Origin: Flavipsychrobacter sp.
GTDB lineage: Bacteria; Bacteroidota; Bacteroidia; Chitinophagales; Chitinophagaceae
NCBI GenBank assembly: GCA_041392855.1
Contig: JAWKLD010000001.1
Location: forward strand, 1 to 62,500
DNA: 62,500 nt
Reading direction: 5' to 3'
The position numbers were made by a program, and so were the translations under genes. The notes beneath the pieces were generated by a model. That model did no database searches. It had not been told where the DNA came from and saw nothing but the letters and a program-made list of their open reading frames with translations. Position 1 is the stretch's first letter. Each line of letters begins with the position of its first letter. This document shows, piece by piece, positions 25,645 to 35,115 of the stretch.

Positions 25645-27141
25645 ATGGCAGAAGTAACAAGAGAGTCGCTTGACTTAAAGCAAATTCAAGATTTTAAAGG
25701 TAAATATCCTAAGCAACTATGGTATCTCTTCCTTGTAGAGATGTGGGAACGTTTTTGTTTTTATGGTTTACGTGGTATGCTTGTCGTTTTCATGGTATCG
25801 CAATTGATGATCAGCGATCAGGAAGCTAACTTACAATACGGAGCCATTCAAGCTTTTATATATGCCTTTACATTTATTGGCGGTTTGTTTGCCGATAAAA
25901 TTCTAGGATTTAGAAAGTCGCTTTTCTGGGGAGGATTATTGATGATAGCAGGTAGTTTTATTATAGCGGCATCTCCTACAGAGTTCTTCTATATAGGTAC
26001 TTGCTTTACGATAGTTGGTACGGGTTTCTTTAAGCCTAATATCTCCACTATGGTAGGTGAGCTATATAGTGCTGGTGATCCTCGTCGAGATGCAGGTTTT
26101 GGTTTGTTCTATTCAGGTATAAATATTGGAGCACTTTTAGGTGGTTTCCTCTGTGTTTATTTAGGTAAATATTATTCATGGAGTTTAGCTTTTGGAGCTG
26201 CGGGAGTAGTAATGATCATAGGACTATTAACCTTTTTAGTTACGAAAAAGACAATGGGACCTATAGGGGAATCTCCATTAAAGGAAGCTACGCCAAGCAA
26301 AAGAAAAACTTATGAAGTGGCTGTGTTTATAGGGTCTCTGGCTGTAATGCCATTAATACTTATTATGGTAAGTAAGACTGAGTACACAGATTATTTTATG
26401 TATACTATTGGCCCATTGACATTGATATACTTGGTATATGAGATGTTGAAATTATCTGCAGCAGAGCGTAAGAAAATGGTAGCTGCTTTAGTGTTTATTG
26501 TTTTTTCTGTTTTGTTCTGGGCATTCTTTGAACAAAGTGGTGGTTCTTTAAGTCTGTTTGCACTAAACAATTTGAAGCACTCACTATTAGGTATAGAGGG
26601 AGTAGACCCTAACGTTATTAATAATACAGTGAACTCTCTATTTGTTATCATATTTAGTATTCTGGTAGGTTTGCTATGGATATGGATGGCCAAAAAGAAA
26701 ATAGAGCCAAACTCTGTTGTGAAGTTTGGTTTAGGTTTCCTGTTTTTAGGAGGAGCATTCTTTGTATTCTACTCAACAGTATTCTTTGCAGATGCAGATG
26801 GTATGACCTCTCTTAATATTTTTACATTAGGTTACTTGGTCATCACATTTGGTGAGTTAGCCTTGTCTCCGATCGGTTTGTCATTAATGACGAAATTAGC
26901 ACCTAAAAAGCTCTGGGGTGTTATGATGGGTATGTGGTTCTTGGCTAGCGCTTATGGCCAGTATGTAGCAGGATTACTAGGTGCTGGTATTGCTTCTGCT
27001 GGTGAGAATGCATCTAAAATGGATAAGCTGGTAACTTATACTGATGGGTATAAACAACTAGGGCTTTATGCCTTAGTTGCGGGTATTATACTTATAATAA
27101 TATCTCCTATCATCCGTAAGCTGATGCAAGAAGTAAAATAG
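25645..27141 (+). CDS. POT/PTR-family peptide transporter 3
   Basis: 498 residues, with EMWERFCFYGLRGMLVVFM and GTGFFKPNISTMVGELYSAG. Note F in place of the second Tyr of ExxERFxYY. About 14 membrane helices; the C-terminus ends in IRKLMQEVK. It is followed by ispD after 3 bases, so ispD and the next genes may depend on its transcription. The base composition is more A/T-rich than POT 1. Confidence 0.9.
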   Translation: MAEVTRESLDLKQIQDFKGKYPKQLWYLFLVEMWERFCFYGLRGMLVVFMVSQLMISDQEANLQYGAIQAFIYAFTFIGGLFADKILGFRKSLFWGGLLMIAGSFIIAASPTEFFYIGTCFTIVGTGFFKPNISTMVGELYSAGDPRRDAGFGLFYSGINIGALLGGFLCVYLGKYYSWSLAFGAAGVVMIIGLLTFLVTKKTMGPIGESPLKEATPSKRKTYEVAVFIGSLAVMPLILIMVSKTEYTDYFMYTIGPLTLIYLVYEMLKLSAAERKKMVAALVFIVFSVLFWAFFEQSGGSLSLFALNNLKHSLLGIEGVDPNVINNTVNSLFVIIFSILVGLLWIWMAKKKIEPNSVVKFGLGFLFLGGAFFVFYSTVFFADADGMTSLNIFTLGYLVITFGELALSPIGLSLMTKLAPKKLWGVMMGMWFLASAYGQYVAGLLGAGIASAGENASKMDKLVTYTDGYKQLGLYALVAGIILIIISPIIRKLMQEVK

Positions 27142-27144
27142 AAT

Positions 27145-27825
27145 ATGAAGAAATATGCTGTAATAGTAGCAGGCGGCAAAGGTCTACGCATGGATAACGC
27201 TGTGCCTAAGCAGTTTTTGCCACTGCTGGGCAAGCCTATTCTATATCATACCATCAAGGCCTTTAAGGATGCGTATGAGGATATAGATATTATCCTTGTG
27301 CTGCCTCAAGACCAGACCAGCTATACGCAGATGGTATTGCAATCCTTTACTGAACGAATAGAACTAACGATAGTGCCGGGAGGTGCTACAAGGTATCATA
27401 GTGTGCAGAATGGATTGAATATGGTAAAAGAAGAGTCGATTGTATTTGTACATGATGGGGTAAGACCATTAGTGACAAAAGAACTGATACAACGATGTTT
27501 CGATGATGCTATAGCTTACGGCAGTGCTATACCTGCAGTGCCTGTTAGCGACTCTATGCGATTGGTAGATGGGGGGCACAGCAAGCCTGTAGATAGGTCT
27601 ATGATGCGTGCCATACAAACACCACAAACATTCAAGTCTGAAATATTATTGCCAGCATTTCGTCAGGACTATCAGGATGCATTTACTGATGAGGCTACCG
27701 TCGTAGAGCATTTAGGTACTTCAGTACATATCACAGAAGGAGAAAAGAGTAACCTGAAAATAACAACGCCAATAGATATGAAAGTGGCGGAAGCGATACT
27801 GGAATCGAGATTGGAAGATGCGTAA
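27145..27825 (+). CDS. ispD: 2-C-methyl-D-erythritol 4-phosphate cytidylyltransferase
   Basis: 226 residues. The nucleotide-binding N-terminus reads VAGGKGLRMDNAVPKQFLPL, followed by VFVHDGVRPLV and IQTPQTFKSEIL. The enzyme joins CTP to MEP, the third step of the non-mevalonate isoprenoid pathway, in the cytoplasm. Length is normal. It follows POT 3 by 3 bases and overlaps the next gene by 8 bases, so it is part of a translation-coupled run. ispH of the same pathway is elsewhere in the window. Confidence 0.95.
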   Translation: MKKYAVIVAGGKGLRMDNAVPKQFLPLLGKPILYHTIKAFKDAYEDIDIILVLPQDQTSYTQMVLQSFTERIELTIVPGGATRYHSVQNGLNMVKEESIVFVHDGVRPLVTKELIQRCFDDAIAYGSAIPAVPVSDSMRLVDGGHSKPVDRSMMRAIQTPQTFKSEILLPAFRQDYQDAFTDEATVVEHLGTSVHITEGEKSNLKITTPIDMKVAEAILESRLEDA

Positions 27826-28741
27826 CGGGGTTTTAATATTATTGCTTTTCCTAGCTCAAATTGTTGCTGCGCAAGAGTTTGAAGATACGAGCATCTTCAA
27901 GTATCCTATACAGATGGATAATGTAGTGATCAAGGCATCGAGAAGTGGATGGGATGTACAGGGATTTATAAAAAGAGTACAAGAGGATACCACCTTTTAT
28001 AAGGCATTTAAAACCATGCGCATAATGGCTTATAATGCTACTAATGATATAAAGGTGTATAATAAGAAGGGGCGTGTAGCAGCATCTTATTATAGTAAGA
28101 CAAGACAGCACAGAACTGATGATTGTAGAACAATGGAGGTGCTCGATGAAAAAGTAAAGGGCAACTATTACAAAAATAAAAAGAAGAAAGAGCATCGCTA
28201 TTTTACAACGGAGCTATACGAATACTTGTTCTTTACGGAAGGGAAAATTTGCGGAGAAACAGATGTTCTGGAAAAGGATGATGAAGAAGAGAAAGGAGGT
28301 ATGATAGGAAGAAGTGTAAAACAGTTAAAGCAGTTGATGTTCAATCCCGGTAGTAAAGTGTCGGGGGTGCCCTTTATGGGCGACCGAGCTGCCATATTTG
28401 AGCCGGATATAGCCAAGATGTACAACTTCAAGCTACTATCAGAAGAGTATAATGGAGTAGAGTGTTATCTGTTTAAGGCCATCCCAAAGCCAGAGTATAA
28501 AAACAAAGTGGTCTATAATAATCTAAGTACTTGGTTTAGAAAGTCAGATTATTCTATAGTTGCAAGAGATTATTCTTTGTCGTTCAAAACAATGGTCTAC
28601 GATTTTGATGTGACCATGAAAGTCCGTACACGACAAGTAGGTGATAAACTACTGCCTACATATATAGATTATAATGGTAATTGGCATGTTTTCTCTAAAA
28701 AAAGAGAAAGAGTTCGCTTTATAAATACGATTACCTACTAG
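27818..28741 (+). CDS. Secreted hypothetical protein (Bacteroidota-type)
   Basis: 307 residues with a signal peptide (VLILLLFLAQIVAAQ). The mature part starts with FKYPIQMDNVVIKASRSGWDVQGFIKRVQEDTTFYKAF and contains a very basic stretch (NYYKNKKKKEHRY). No known domain is recognised; similar proteins of this length occur in Bacteroidota as unannotated periplasmic or outer-membrane-associated proteins. It overlaps the end of ispD and is followed by dnaG after 29 bases. Confidence 0.75.
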   Translation: MRNGVLILLLFLAQIVAAQEFEDTSIFKYPIQMDNVVIKASRSGWDVQGFIKRVQEDTTFYKAFKTMRIMAYNATNDIKVYNKKGRVAASYYSKTRQHRTDDCRTMEVLDEKVKGNYYKNKKKKEHRYFTTELYEYLFFTEGKICGETDVLEKDDEEEKGGMIGRSVKQLKQLMFNPGSKVSGVPFMGDRAAIFEPDIAKMYNFKLLSEEYNGVECYLFKAIPKPEYKNKVVYNNLSTWFRKSDYSIVARDYSLSFKTMVYDFDVTMKVRTRQVGDKLLPTYIDYNGNWHVFSKKRERVRFINTITY

Positions 28742-28770
28742 ACCTGAATTAGGTTTATTAATTTAGCAGC

Positions 28771-30720
28771 ATGATAGCCCCGGAAAGTATACAGGAAGTA
28801 ATGAACCGCGCCGATATTATCGACGTTGTGGGGCAGTTTGTGCGACTGAAAAAGCGTGGCGCGAATCATATAGCCAATTGTCCATTTCATAATGAGAAAA
28901 CGCCCTCTTTTTCTGTATCGGGAGCAAAGGGTATTTATAAATGCTTTGGTTGTGGTAAAGGTGGGAATGTAGTCACCTTTGTACAAGAACATGAGAAATT
29001 GACTTACCCTGAGGCGGTACGTTGGTTGGCAGATTATTATAATATAGAACTGGTAGAGTCAGAACAATCGCCTGAGCAAAAAGAAAAACAACTAGCCGAA
29101 GAGAGCCTACGTATACTTAATGAGTACGCCGCTACTTATTTTCATGATACCTTATTGAAAGATGAGGAAGGGCAAACAATAGGGTTGTCTTATTTTAAAG
29201 AGCGAGGTTTTAGAAAGGATATCATAGAGCGTTTTCGACTAGGATATTGTCCTGAACGTAATAATATGTTCTTATACCATGCTTTGAAAAAAGGTCATAG
29301 TCAGGACCTGATGGAGAAAGCTGGTTTAGTAAAGACAAAAAACGGCAGTACTTACGATGCCTACAGAGGTAGAGTGATATTTCCCATACAAAACATGACA
29401 GGAAGAGTACTGGGGTTTGGCGCACGTATCTTAAAGAAGAACGACCGAGCACCCAAGTATGTCAACTCTCCTGAGAATGAATTGTACAATAAGAGTAGGG
29501 TGCTGTATGGCATGTACCAGTCAAAACAAGCCATAAGCAAGCAGGATGAGTGCTTTATGGTAGAGGGGTATACAGATGTTATTTCTCTACATCAGGGAGG
29601 AGTAGAAAATGTAGTTGCCAGTAGTGGAACTTCTCTTACAGAAGACCAGTTAAGATTAGTGGGGCAACTCACTAAGAACCTGACCATATTATATGATGGT
29701 GATGCTGCCGGAGTAAAAGCTGCTTTGCGCGGGCTGGATATGGCATTGTCTCAAAGTTTTAATGTGAAGTTGGTATTGCTGCCAGAGGGAGAAGACCCTG
29801 ATAGTTTTATACAAGATAATGGTGCTGCCAAGTTTCATGAATATGTAAAAGAGAACAAGCAAGATATTATCAGCTTCCGTATGGAAGTAGGTATGCGAGA
29901 TATAGGTAATGACCCTGTGCTGAAGTCGAAACTGGTCAATGAAATTGCAGAAAGTATTTCACGAATTGACAAGGTCAATGATTTTGCCCTAAAAGAGCAT
30001 TATATAAGGTTGGCATCCACCAAGCTACAGGTACAGGATGTTGGTTTTATCAACTTGGTCAATAAATATACCAGAGAGCGAATAGAGCAAGAGCGTAGGC
30101 AAAAAAGAAATGAAGAGGAGCGAAGATCCAATATGCCTCCTCCTGAGGCAGAGGAGTATGGTGTGGAGGAGCAACCTTTGCAAACAGAGCAAGTATCTAG
30201 AGATGCAGAGCAAGAATGGGCTTTGGTAAAAGCACTAATAGAGCACGGAGATAAGGAGTATGAAGAAAATACAAGCGTGGCTTTCTTGGTTCATGAAAGG
30301 GTAGACCCTGAACTGATAGATACACCATTGGCCAGAAGGTTTTTTGATCTTTATTTTGAGTATATCAACGAAACAAAGAAAATTCCAACACTGGGTTTCT
30401 TTGTGGGGCATGCCGATGAGGAAGTACAAAAGAAATCGGCTGATATATTTCAAACACAAGGTTTAAGCCATAACTGGAAAGAACGTCATAATATAGATAC
30501 ACTAGATGGAGATCTTAATTACCTCAATGAGATCAATAGTCCCTTATTATATTTCGAGGTAAAAAAGCTGAGGATGATCATGAGCTCTTTGCATGAACGT
30601 ATAGGCAAAGAGAAAGATAGTAAACGACTGGAAGTGATGATGAAAAAGTATATGGAACTAAAAGTAGAGGAAAAGGAAATGACACAAGCATATGGCACTG
30701 CTATCCTAAAGCTTAAGTAA
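28771..30720 (+). CDS. dnaG: DNA primase
   Basis: 649 residues. The CHC2 zinc ribbon has ligands Cys37, His40, Cys58 and Cys61 (CPFH, CFGC). The catalytic core follows, with FPIQNMTGRVLGFGAR and the TOPRIM motif around Glu265 (CFMVEGYTDVISL), then LYDGDAAG. The C-terminal 200 residues are the helicase-binding region with a charged, Arg/Glu-rich linker. It synthesises RNA primers at the replication fork. The tail overlaps the convergent acyltransferase by 8 bases. Confidence 0.96.
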   Translation: MIAPESIQEVMNRADIIDVVGQFVRLKKRGANHIANCPFHNEKTPSFSVSGAKGIYKCFGCGKGGNVVTFVQEHEKLTYPEAVRWLADYYNIELVESEQSPEQKEKQLAEESLRILNEYAATYFHDTLLKDEEGQTIGLSYFKERGFRKDIIERFRLGYCPERNNMFLYHALKKGHSQDLMEKAGLVKTKNGSTYDAYRGRVIFPIQNMTGRVLGFGARILKKNDRAPKYVNSPENELYNKSRVLYGMYQSKQAISKQDECFMVEGYTDVISLHQGGVENVVASSGTSLTEDQLRLVGQLTKNLTILYDGDAAGVKAALRGLDMALSQSFNVKLVLLPEGEDPDSFIQDNGAAKFHEYVKENKQDIISFRMEVGMRDIGNDPVLKSKLVNEIAESISRIDKVNDFALKEHYIRLASTKLQVQDVGFINLVNKYTRERIEQERRQKRNEEERRSNMPPPEAEEYGVEEQPLQTEQVSRDAEQEWALVKALIEHGDKEYEENTSVAFLVHERVDPELIDTPLARRFFDLYFEYINETKKIPTLGFFVGHADEEVQKKSADIFQTQGLSHNWKERHNIDTLDGDLNYLNEINSPLLYFEVKKLRMIMSSLHERIGKEKDSKRLEVMMKKYMELKVEEKEMTQAYGTAILKLK

Positions 30721-31744
30721 CGAATATCAATTTACTCAACCACTTGTTTTTTGATAAGAGATAGGCACTGACTATTGAAAGCAAAAAAAGCAAAGGCGTA
30801 AAAGCATATCCCCACCAACTATAGGAAAATACTTCGGTTTTTAGTATCAAGATCAAATACATAAAGAGCGGATGAATTAAATAGATGCCGCCTGATAGTC
30901 TGGTTATTGGCTGTAAGGCTTGGCCTATTGTGTTGTTCTTTTGGGCAAACAAGAGTAGCACGATAACAATGGGTATGGTCGTAATGTAAGATTCTGCAAG
31001 TACATCAGAAAAATTAGTTCTTACCCAAACCGCTTCAATATATTGAATGAAGAATAAGGCAACTAAAAGTATTAAAGCTATAGGTTGGCTCATTCTTAAT
31101 TGATACTTTCTGGTTCTGATGATATGTCCGAGTGCCATCAGAGGGAAACCGATAAAAAGTCCGCTCCTGGTAAGATGTGTTTGACGAAGCCATTCTGAAG
31201 TGGGTATATTAAGAAAAGAAACTTGTTGTGGATAGATAAAAGACCACTGATGCCCTGAAAGTCCAATTAAGTACAGAATACTTGCTAGCAGTACTAGTAT
31301 GCCAAGTCGTTTACGTAGTAGGTATACTAAAAATAGACCTAGTAAGTATGCTGTAAAAAACCATAAATGCCGTTCATAGCCATAGACCAAAAGCTTGTAA
31401 AGGATATTGACATTGTTATTAGTTTCTGCATGGGCAGAAAAATAGAATATTGGATAGGAGAAGTTGTTGAGGTCTCTTATCATTATAAATATGGCAGACC
31501 ATAGTAAGTAGATAAGTATTATTTGAAAAGACTTTTTTATAAGCTTCTGCGTGCGTTCAAAATCTATGAAGAAACCCGAGGCCGCAAAGAAAAAGGGTAC
31601 AGCAAAATGGGTGATAGTATCTGTGATATAAGAAAAAGAAGTAGTAGTAAACCCGTCAATAGCGCTCGTAGTTTTCGTGTGAATACATATCACGAAAAAT
31701 GAAGCAATAAACTTGATCAGGTCAGCTGTATAGTTCCTTTTCAA
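30713..31744 (-). CDS. Membrane acyltransferase (acyltransferase 3 family)
   Basis: 343 residues with about ten hydrophobic helices. The N-terminus (YTADLIKFIASFFVICIHTKT) carries the family's helix-1 His, and the segment PFFFAASGFFIDFERT matches the acyltransferase-3 pattern. These enzymes O-acetylate or succinylate sugars of surface polysaccharides or periplasmic glucans at the inner membrane. The start codon is TTG; no in-frame ATG lies near. The adjacent divergent glycosyltransferase may act on the same glycan. Confidence 0.85.
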   Translation of the reverse strand: MKRNYTADLIKFIASFFVICIHTKTTSAIDGFTTTSFSYITDTITHFAVPFFFAASGFFIDFERTQKLIKKSFQIILIYLLWSAIFIMIRDLNNFSYPIFYFSAHAETNNNVNILYKLLVYGYERHLWFFTAYLLGLFLVYLLRKRLGILVLLASILYLIGLSGHQWSFIYPQQVSFLNIPTSEWLRQTHLTRSGLFIGFPLMALGHIIRTRKYQLRMSQPIALILLVALFFIQYIEAVWVRTNFSDVLAESYITTIPIVIVLLLFAQKNNTIGQALQPITRLSGGIYLIHPLFMYLILILKTEVFSYSWWGYAFTPLLFLLSIVSAYLLSKNKWLSKLIFVT

Positions 31745-31813
31745 ATAGGTTTGTTTGTGGCTAAGGTAACCGATTGAAATTAAGTTGTGTAATTTAGGGC
31801 AAATTCGTCAATA

Positions 31814-32668
31814 GTGTTTTCAGACTGGATCATATGCATATTTAGCTATAACCGGGCAGGTTTGTTACAAAACCTACTACAGTCTATTGCTCAGTTCTAT
31901 CCGGAAATGAAAGTCGCAATTTTTGATGATGATAGTGACGATGAAGCTACTGTAGCCTTATTGTCTCAACTGCAAAAGCAGGGTATTGAGGTGCATCACA
32001 AGGAACTAAGTGGTAGTAGTAAACATGGTGGTTTGTATACGATGATGGATCAGGCCATAGGCCATGCTATGAGCAGTAGTTATAAATATGCCTATTTCGT
32101 TCAGGATGATATGCAATTTCTTTGGAGAGATGAAGGTCTTGAAAAGAAAGTATCTTCTGTTTTTGCTAAGGAAGAATGCTTGATGTGTAATTCCAGCTTC
32201 CTTCAAAAGATTTTTATTGAAGGCATAGAAAACAGGTTGCCTCGGTTGGAAGAAGAAGACCTATATGCCTTTAATGGTTATGGGGTAGCAGACACAGGCA
32301 TTATAAATCTAGAAAAGGCAAGAGCGGTGTCCTTATCTTTCCCTATGGAGAGTGAAGATGGTAACGGGAAATATTGGCATGAGAAAGGATGGCAGATGTA
32401 TTGGCTACCGCAGCCTCATCTAGCTTGGGTACCGTGGCCTTCTACCTATAGGTACAAGAAGGTGGAACATAGAAAGCTAAGTAGCTTGCTGCCTTTAGAA
32501 AAGGAAAGTATTGCTAAGCTTAGTAAGCATAAAGGATATGCTTACCTGGAAGATTATACTGCTACTACTAATTGGTTTTTAAAGCCTTATTGGTATGCGG
32601 ATCATCCGGGAAAAATAAACCTGTTGAAGATTTATCTTAAATATTACCTTAGGCGTATTATAAAATAG
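31814..32668 (+). CDS. Glycosyltransferase-like protein (GT-A fold)
   Basis: 284 residues, starting with GTG. The N-terminal IICIFSYNRAGLLQNLLQSI, IFDDDSDDEAT and the DxD-like FVQDDMQFLW resemble family 2 / GT-A nucleotide-sugar transferases. There is no membrane segment. Substrate not predictable. First in a tight plus-strand run (2 bases to ruvX) and divergent from an acyltransferase by 70 bases, which suggests a role in surface glycan synthesis. Confidence 0.72.
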   Translation: MFSDWIICIFSYNRAGLLQNLLQSIAQFYPEMKVAIFDDDSDDEATVALLSQLQKQGIEVHHKELSGSSKHGGLYTMMDQAIGHAMSSSYKYAYFVQDDMQFLWRDEGLEKKVSSVFAKEECLMCNSSFLQKIFIEGIENRLPRLEEEDLYAFNGYGVADTGIINLEKARAVSLSFPMESEDGNGKYWHEKGWQMYWLPQPHLAWVPWPSTYRYKKVEHRKLSSLLPLEKESIAKLSKHKGYAYLEDYTATTNWFLKPYWYADHPGKINLLKIYLKYYLRRIIK

Positions 32669-32670
32669 AG

Positions 32671-33084
32671 ATGGCAAGAGTACTAGCAATTGATTATGGC
32701 AAGAAAAGAACAGGGCTTGCCGTTACAGACCCTTTGCAGATAATAGCTACAGGGCTGGAAACAATAGAGTCTGGTGCTTTGATACCGTATTTGAAAAAGT
32801 ATTTTGCTCAGGAAGAGGTGGAGAAAATATTAATAGGCTACCCCTTAAATATGGATGACACGCCTACCCATGCCACACCTTTGGTAGATAAGTGTATTAA
32901 AGACCTGAAACGAGTGTTTCCTGATATGCCTGTAGAGCAAGTGGATGAACGAATGACCTCTAAAATGGCCTCTGCCGCTATTGCCGGTATGGGACTAAAA
33001 AAGAAAGATAGGCAGAAAAAGGAACTTATAGATACGGTGAGTGCCACCATTATGCTACAAGAGTATCTCGAAAACCGTCTATAA
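32671..33084 (+). CDS. ruvX: Holliday-junction resolvase-like RuvX/YqgF
   Basis: 137 residues with an RNase H-like fold. The first catalytic Asp is residue 8 (AIDYGKKRTGLAVTDP), and the later motifs are ILIGYPLNM and VDERMTSKMA. The family is implicated in pre-16S rRNA 5' maturation and was first proposed as a resolvase. It follows the glycosyltransferase by 2 bases and precedes def by 32 bases. Confidence 0.92.
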   Translation: MARVLAIDYGKKRTGLAVTDPLQIIATGLETIESGALIPYLKKYFAQEEVEKILIGYPLNMDDTPTHATPLVDKCIKDLKRVFPDMPVEQVDERMTSKMASAAIAGMGLKKKDRQKKELIDTVSATIMLQEYLENRL

Positions 33085-33088
33085 TTCG

Positions 33089-33096
33089 TAACTTTG
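33089..33096 (+). promoter_or_regulatory. Promoter -7 element (TAACTTTG) of def
   Basis: Exact TAnnTTTG match in the 32-base gap between ruvX and def, 20 bases before the def ATG. It gives def its own promoter even though it lies close behind ruvX. No clear -33 element. Confidence 0.55.
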
Positions 33097-33116
33097 CACC
33101 TCTTAAAGATTATTGA

Positions 33117-33695
33117 ATGATATTACCGATCGTTGGTTACGGACATCCTGTATTGAGAAAAATGTGTGTTGATATTACTCCCGACTATCCTGAGTTGGAG
33201 AAATTGATAGCAGACATGTGGGAGACTATGTATAATAGTAATGGTGTAGGTCTTGCAGCTCCGCAAATAAATAAACCTATCAGAATGTTTATGGTAGATA
33301 CGGAGCAGATGGTGGAGAATTTTGATGCAGAGGATAAAAAAGAGTTCCCTAACGAAAAAGCGATCAAGCGTACATTCATTAATGCGCATATAGTGGAAGA
33401 AGGAGGAGAGCCTTGGGTGTATAACGAAGGCTGTTTGAGCATTCCTAAGATACGTGAAGATATAAGTAGAAACGAAACAGTAACATTAAGATACTGCGAC
33501 GAAAACTTTAGTGAACTGGAAGAAACGTTTAGTGGCCTTACTGCTAGAGTGATACTTCATGAGTATGACCATATTGATGGTAAGCTATTTGTAGATTACT
33601 TAAAGCCCTTGAAGAAACGTTTGCTGAAAAAGAAGCTACACGAGATATCAGTAGGTAAGGTAAGAGTAGACTATAGGATGATGTTTGCCAAATAA
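33117..33695 (+). CDS. def: Peptide deformylase
   Basis: 192 residues. The three metal-site motifs are present: GVGLAAPQ (43-50), EGCLSIP (metal ligand Cys106) and HEYDH (His148, Glu149, His152). It removes the formyl group from nascent proteins. A Bacteroidota-type insert (EQMVENFDAEDKKEFPNEK) lies between the first two motifs. Followed by an ECF sigma factor gene 23 bases later. Confidence 0.96.
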   Translation: MILPIVGYGHPVLRKMCVDITPDYPELEKLIADMWETMYNSNGVGLAAPQINKPIRMFMVDTEQMVENFDAEDKKEFPNEKAIKRTFINAHIVEEGGEPWVYNEGCLSIPKIREDISRNETVTLRYCDENFSELEETFSGLTARVILHEYDHIDGKLFVDYLKPLKKRLLKKKLHEISVGKVRVDYRMMFAK

Positions 33696-33718
33696 GTACT
33701 ATCTTCCTATAATTATCT

Positions 33719-34267
33719 GTGTCTGTTACAACAAAATATAGTGAAGAGGAGCTGGTAGTGTTGCTAAAGCAACGCCTGCAATCTGCGTTTAATTATCTGT
33801 ACGATAATTACTCAGCTACATTATATGGTGTAATTAGACGAACGGTTCAAGATGAGCAAATAGCACAAGACGTATTGCAGGAAGTTTTTGTGAAGATTTG
33901 GAATAGTATTGAAAGCTACGATCCTGAAAAGGCACGTATCTATACATGGATGATCAATATTGCCCGAAATGCATCGATAGATAAACTACGCTCGAAAGGG
34001 GAGAAGATGCAAAGCAAAATCCAAAATGATGATAGTGTCGTATATGATAAAGAGGCAGATGGCAATATAGATATACAGACAGATGCAATAGGGCTGTGGA
34101 AGGCTGTAGAAGGACTGAAGCCGGAGTATGCTACATTAATTAATTTGGCTTATCACAAAGGATTTACCCAAAACGAAATATCTGAAAAGTTAGCAATACC
34201 GCTGGGCACGGTGAAAACCCGTATGCGGCAGGCTATGAAATTGTTAAAAGAACATTTTAGTACATAG
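33719..34267 (+). CDS. ECF-type RNA polymerase sigma factor
   Basis: 182 residues, GTG start. Region 2 contains YDNYSATLYGVIRRTVQDEQ and IAQDVLQEVFVKIWNSIESY (core binding and -10 recognition). Region 4 contains ATLINLAYHKGFTQNEISEK and IPLGTVKTRMRQAMKLL (helix-turn-helix for the -35 element). The next gene starts 2 bases after its stop and encodes an anti-sigma factor, so the pair is very likely a regulatory module. The stimulus is unknown. Confidence 0.92.
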   Translation: MSVTTKYSEEELVVLLKQRLQSAFNYLYDNYSATLYGVIRRTVQDEQIAQDVLQEVFVKIWNSIESYDPEKARIYTWMINIARNASIDKLRSKGEKMQSKIQNDDSVVYDKEADGNIDIQTDAIGLWKAVEGLKPEYATLINLAYHKGFTQNEISEKLAIPLGTVKTRMRQAMKLLKEHFST

Positions 34268-34269
34268 AA

Positions 34270-35112
34270 GTGAATATAAAAGAATACATAGAATCGGGCA
34301 TTTTGGATGCTTATGTCTTAGGAGCGCTTACCCAAGAGGAGCGTGCTGAGGTACAAGCAAATATGGCTCAATATCCTGATGTGGCTGCAGAAGTAGCTGC
34401 TATAGAGGATTCTATGCAGTCTTTTGCAGAAGAAAATGCAGTGCCTCCTCCTGCATTTATGAAGGAGAAGATATGGGAGGCTATACAGGAGAAGGGTGAG
34501 GACCTGCCTCAAAAAGCTGAAGAGGATACTAGGGAAACTAAAGCGATACCATTACTGGCTGAAGAGAGAAGACGCCAGAATAACTGGTCAAGAGCAGCAA
34601 TTTGGGCAGCACTTATAGGTAGCTTGCTGACTAACCTAATACTATGGAGTCAAAGTAATACCAATCAGCAAAAAGTGACTGCTTATACGTCAATAGTAGA
34701 TTCTCTAAAAGCAAATGAACAGAAACTAGCTACTCTAGTGGAAGGCTTTAAGAAGGAAAAAGACATGTTGGCTGACCCAACTATGCAGACAATTGTAATG
34801 CGCAGTATGAAGGCTGATAAAAGCATGGCGGGTACCATATACTGGAGTAAGGAAAAAGGTGATGCCTATTTGGCATTGCATAATATGCCTGTACCTGAAA
34901 AAGGTAAGCAATATCAGCTATGGGTAATTGCAGATGGCAAGCCTGTAGATATGGGGGTTATCAGTAACGATATGGTGGTTGATGGTACTATGCAGAAGGT
35001 AGCCCAGCTAGTAAAAGATGGTCAAGCCTTTGCCATATCTCTTGAAAAAGAGGGCGGTAGCCCGGTTCCTACAATGGAAGAGATATACGTACTCGGAACA
35101 GTAGCTTCTTAA
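34270..35112 (+). CDS. RskA-type membrane anti-sigma factor
   Basis: 280 residues, GTG start. The N-terminal 75 residues (YIESGILDAYVLGALTQEER, then PPAFMKEKIWEAI) form the sigma-binding domain; the HxxxCxxC zinc motif of classical anti-sigma domains is absent. One transmembrane helix lies at about 108-127. The periplasmic C-terminal half (GTIYWSKEKGDAYLALHNMP, QYQLWVIADGKPVDMGVI) is the RskA/DUF2337-like beta domain. It would hold the preceding ECF sigma at the membrane until a signal releases it. Confidence 0.88.
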   Translation: MNIKEYIESGILDAYVLGALTQEERAEVQANMAQYPDVAAEVAAIEDSMQSFAEENAVPPPAFMKEKIWEAIQEKGEDLPQKAEEDTRETKAIPLLAEERRRQNNWSRAAIWAALIGSLLTNLILWSQSNTNQQKVTAYTSIVDSLKANEQKLATLVEGFKKEKDMLADPTMQTIVMRSMKADKSMAGTIYWSKEKGDAYLALHNMPVPEKGKQYQLWVIADGKPVDMGVISNDMVVDGTMQKVAQLVKDGQAFAISLEKEGGSPVPTMEEIYVLGTVAS

Positions 35113-35115
35113 AAA

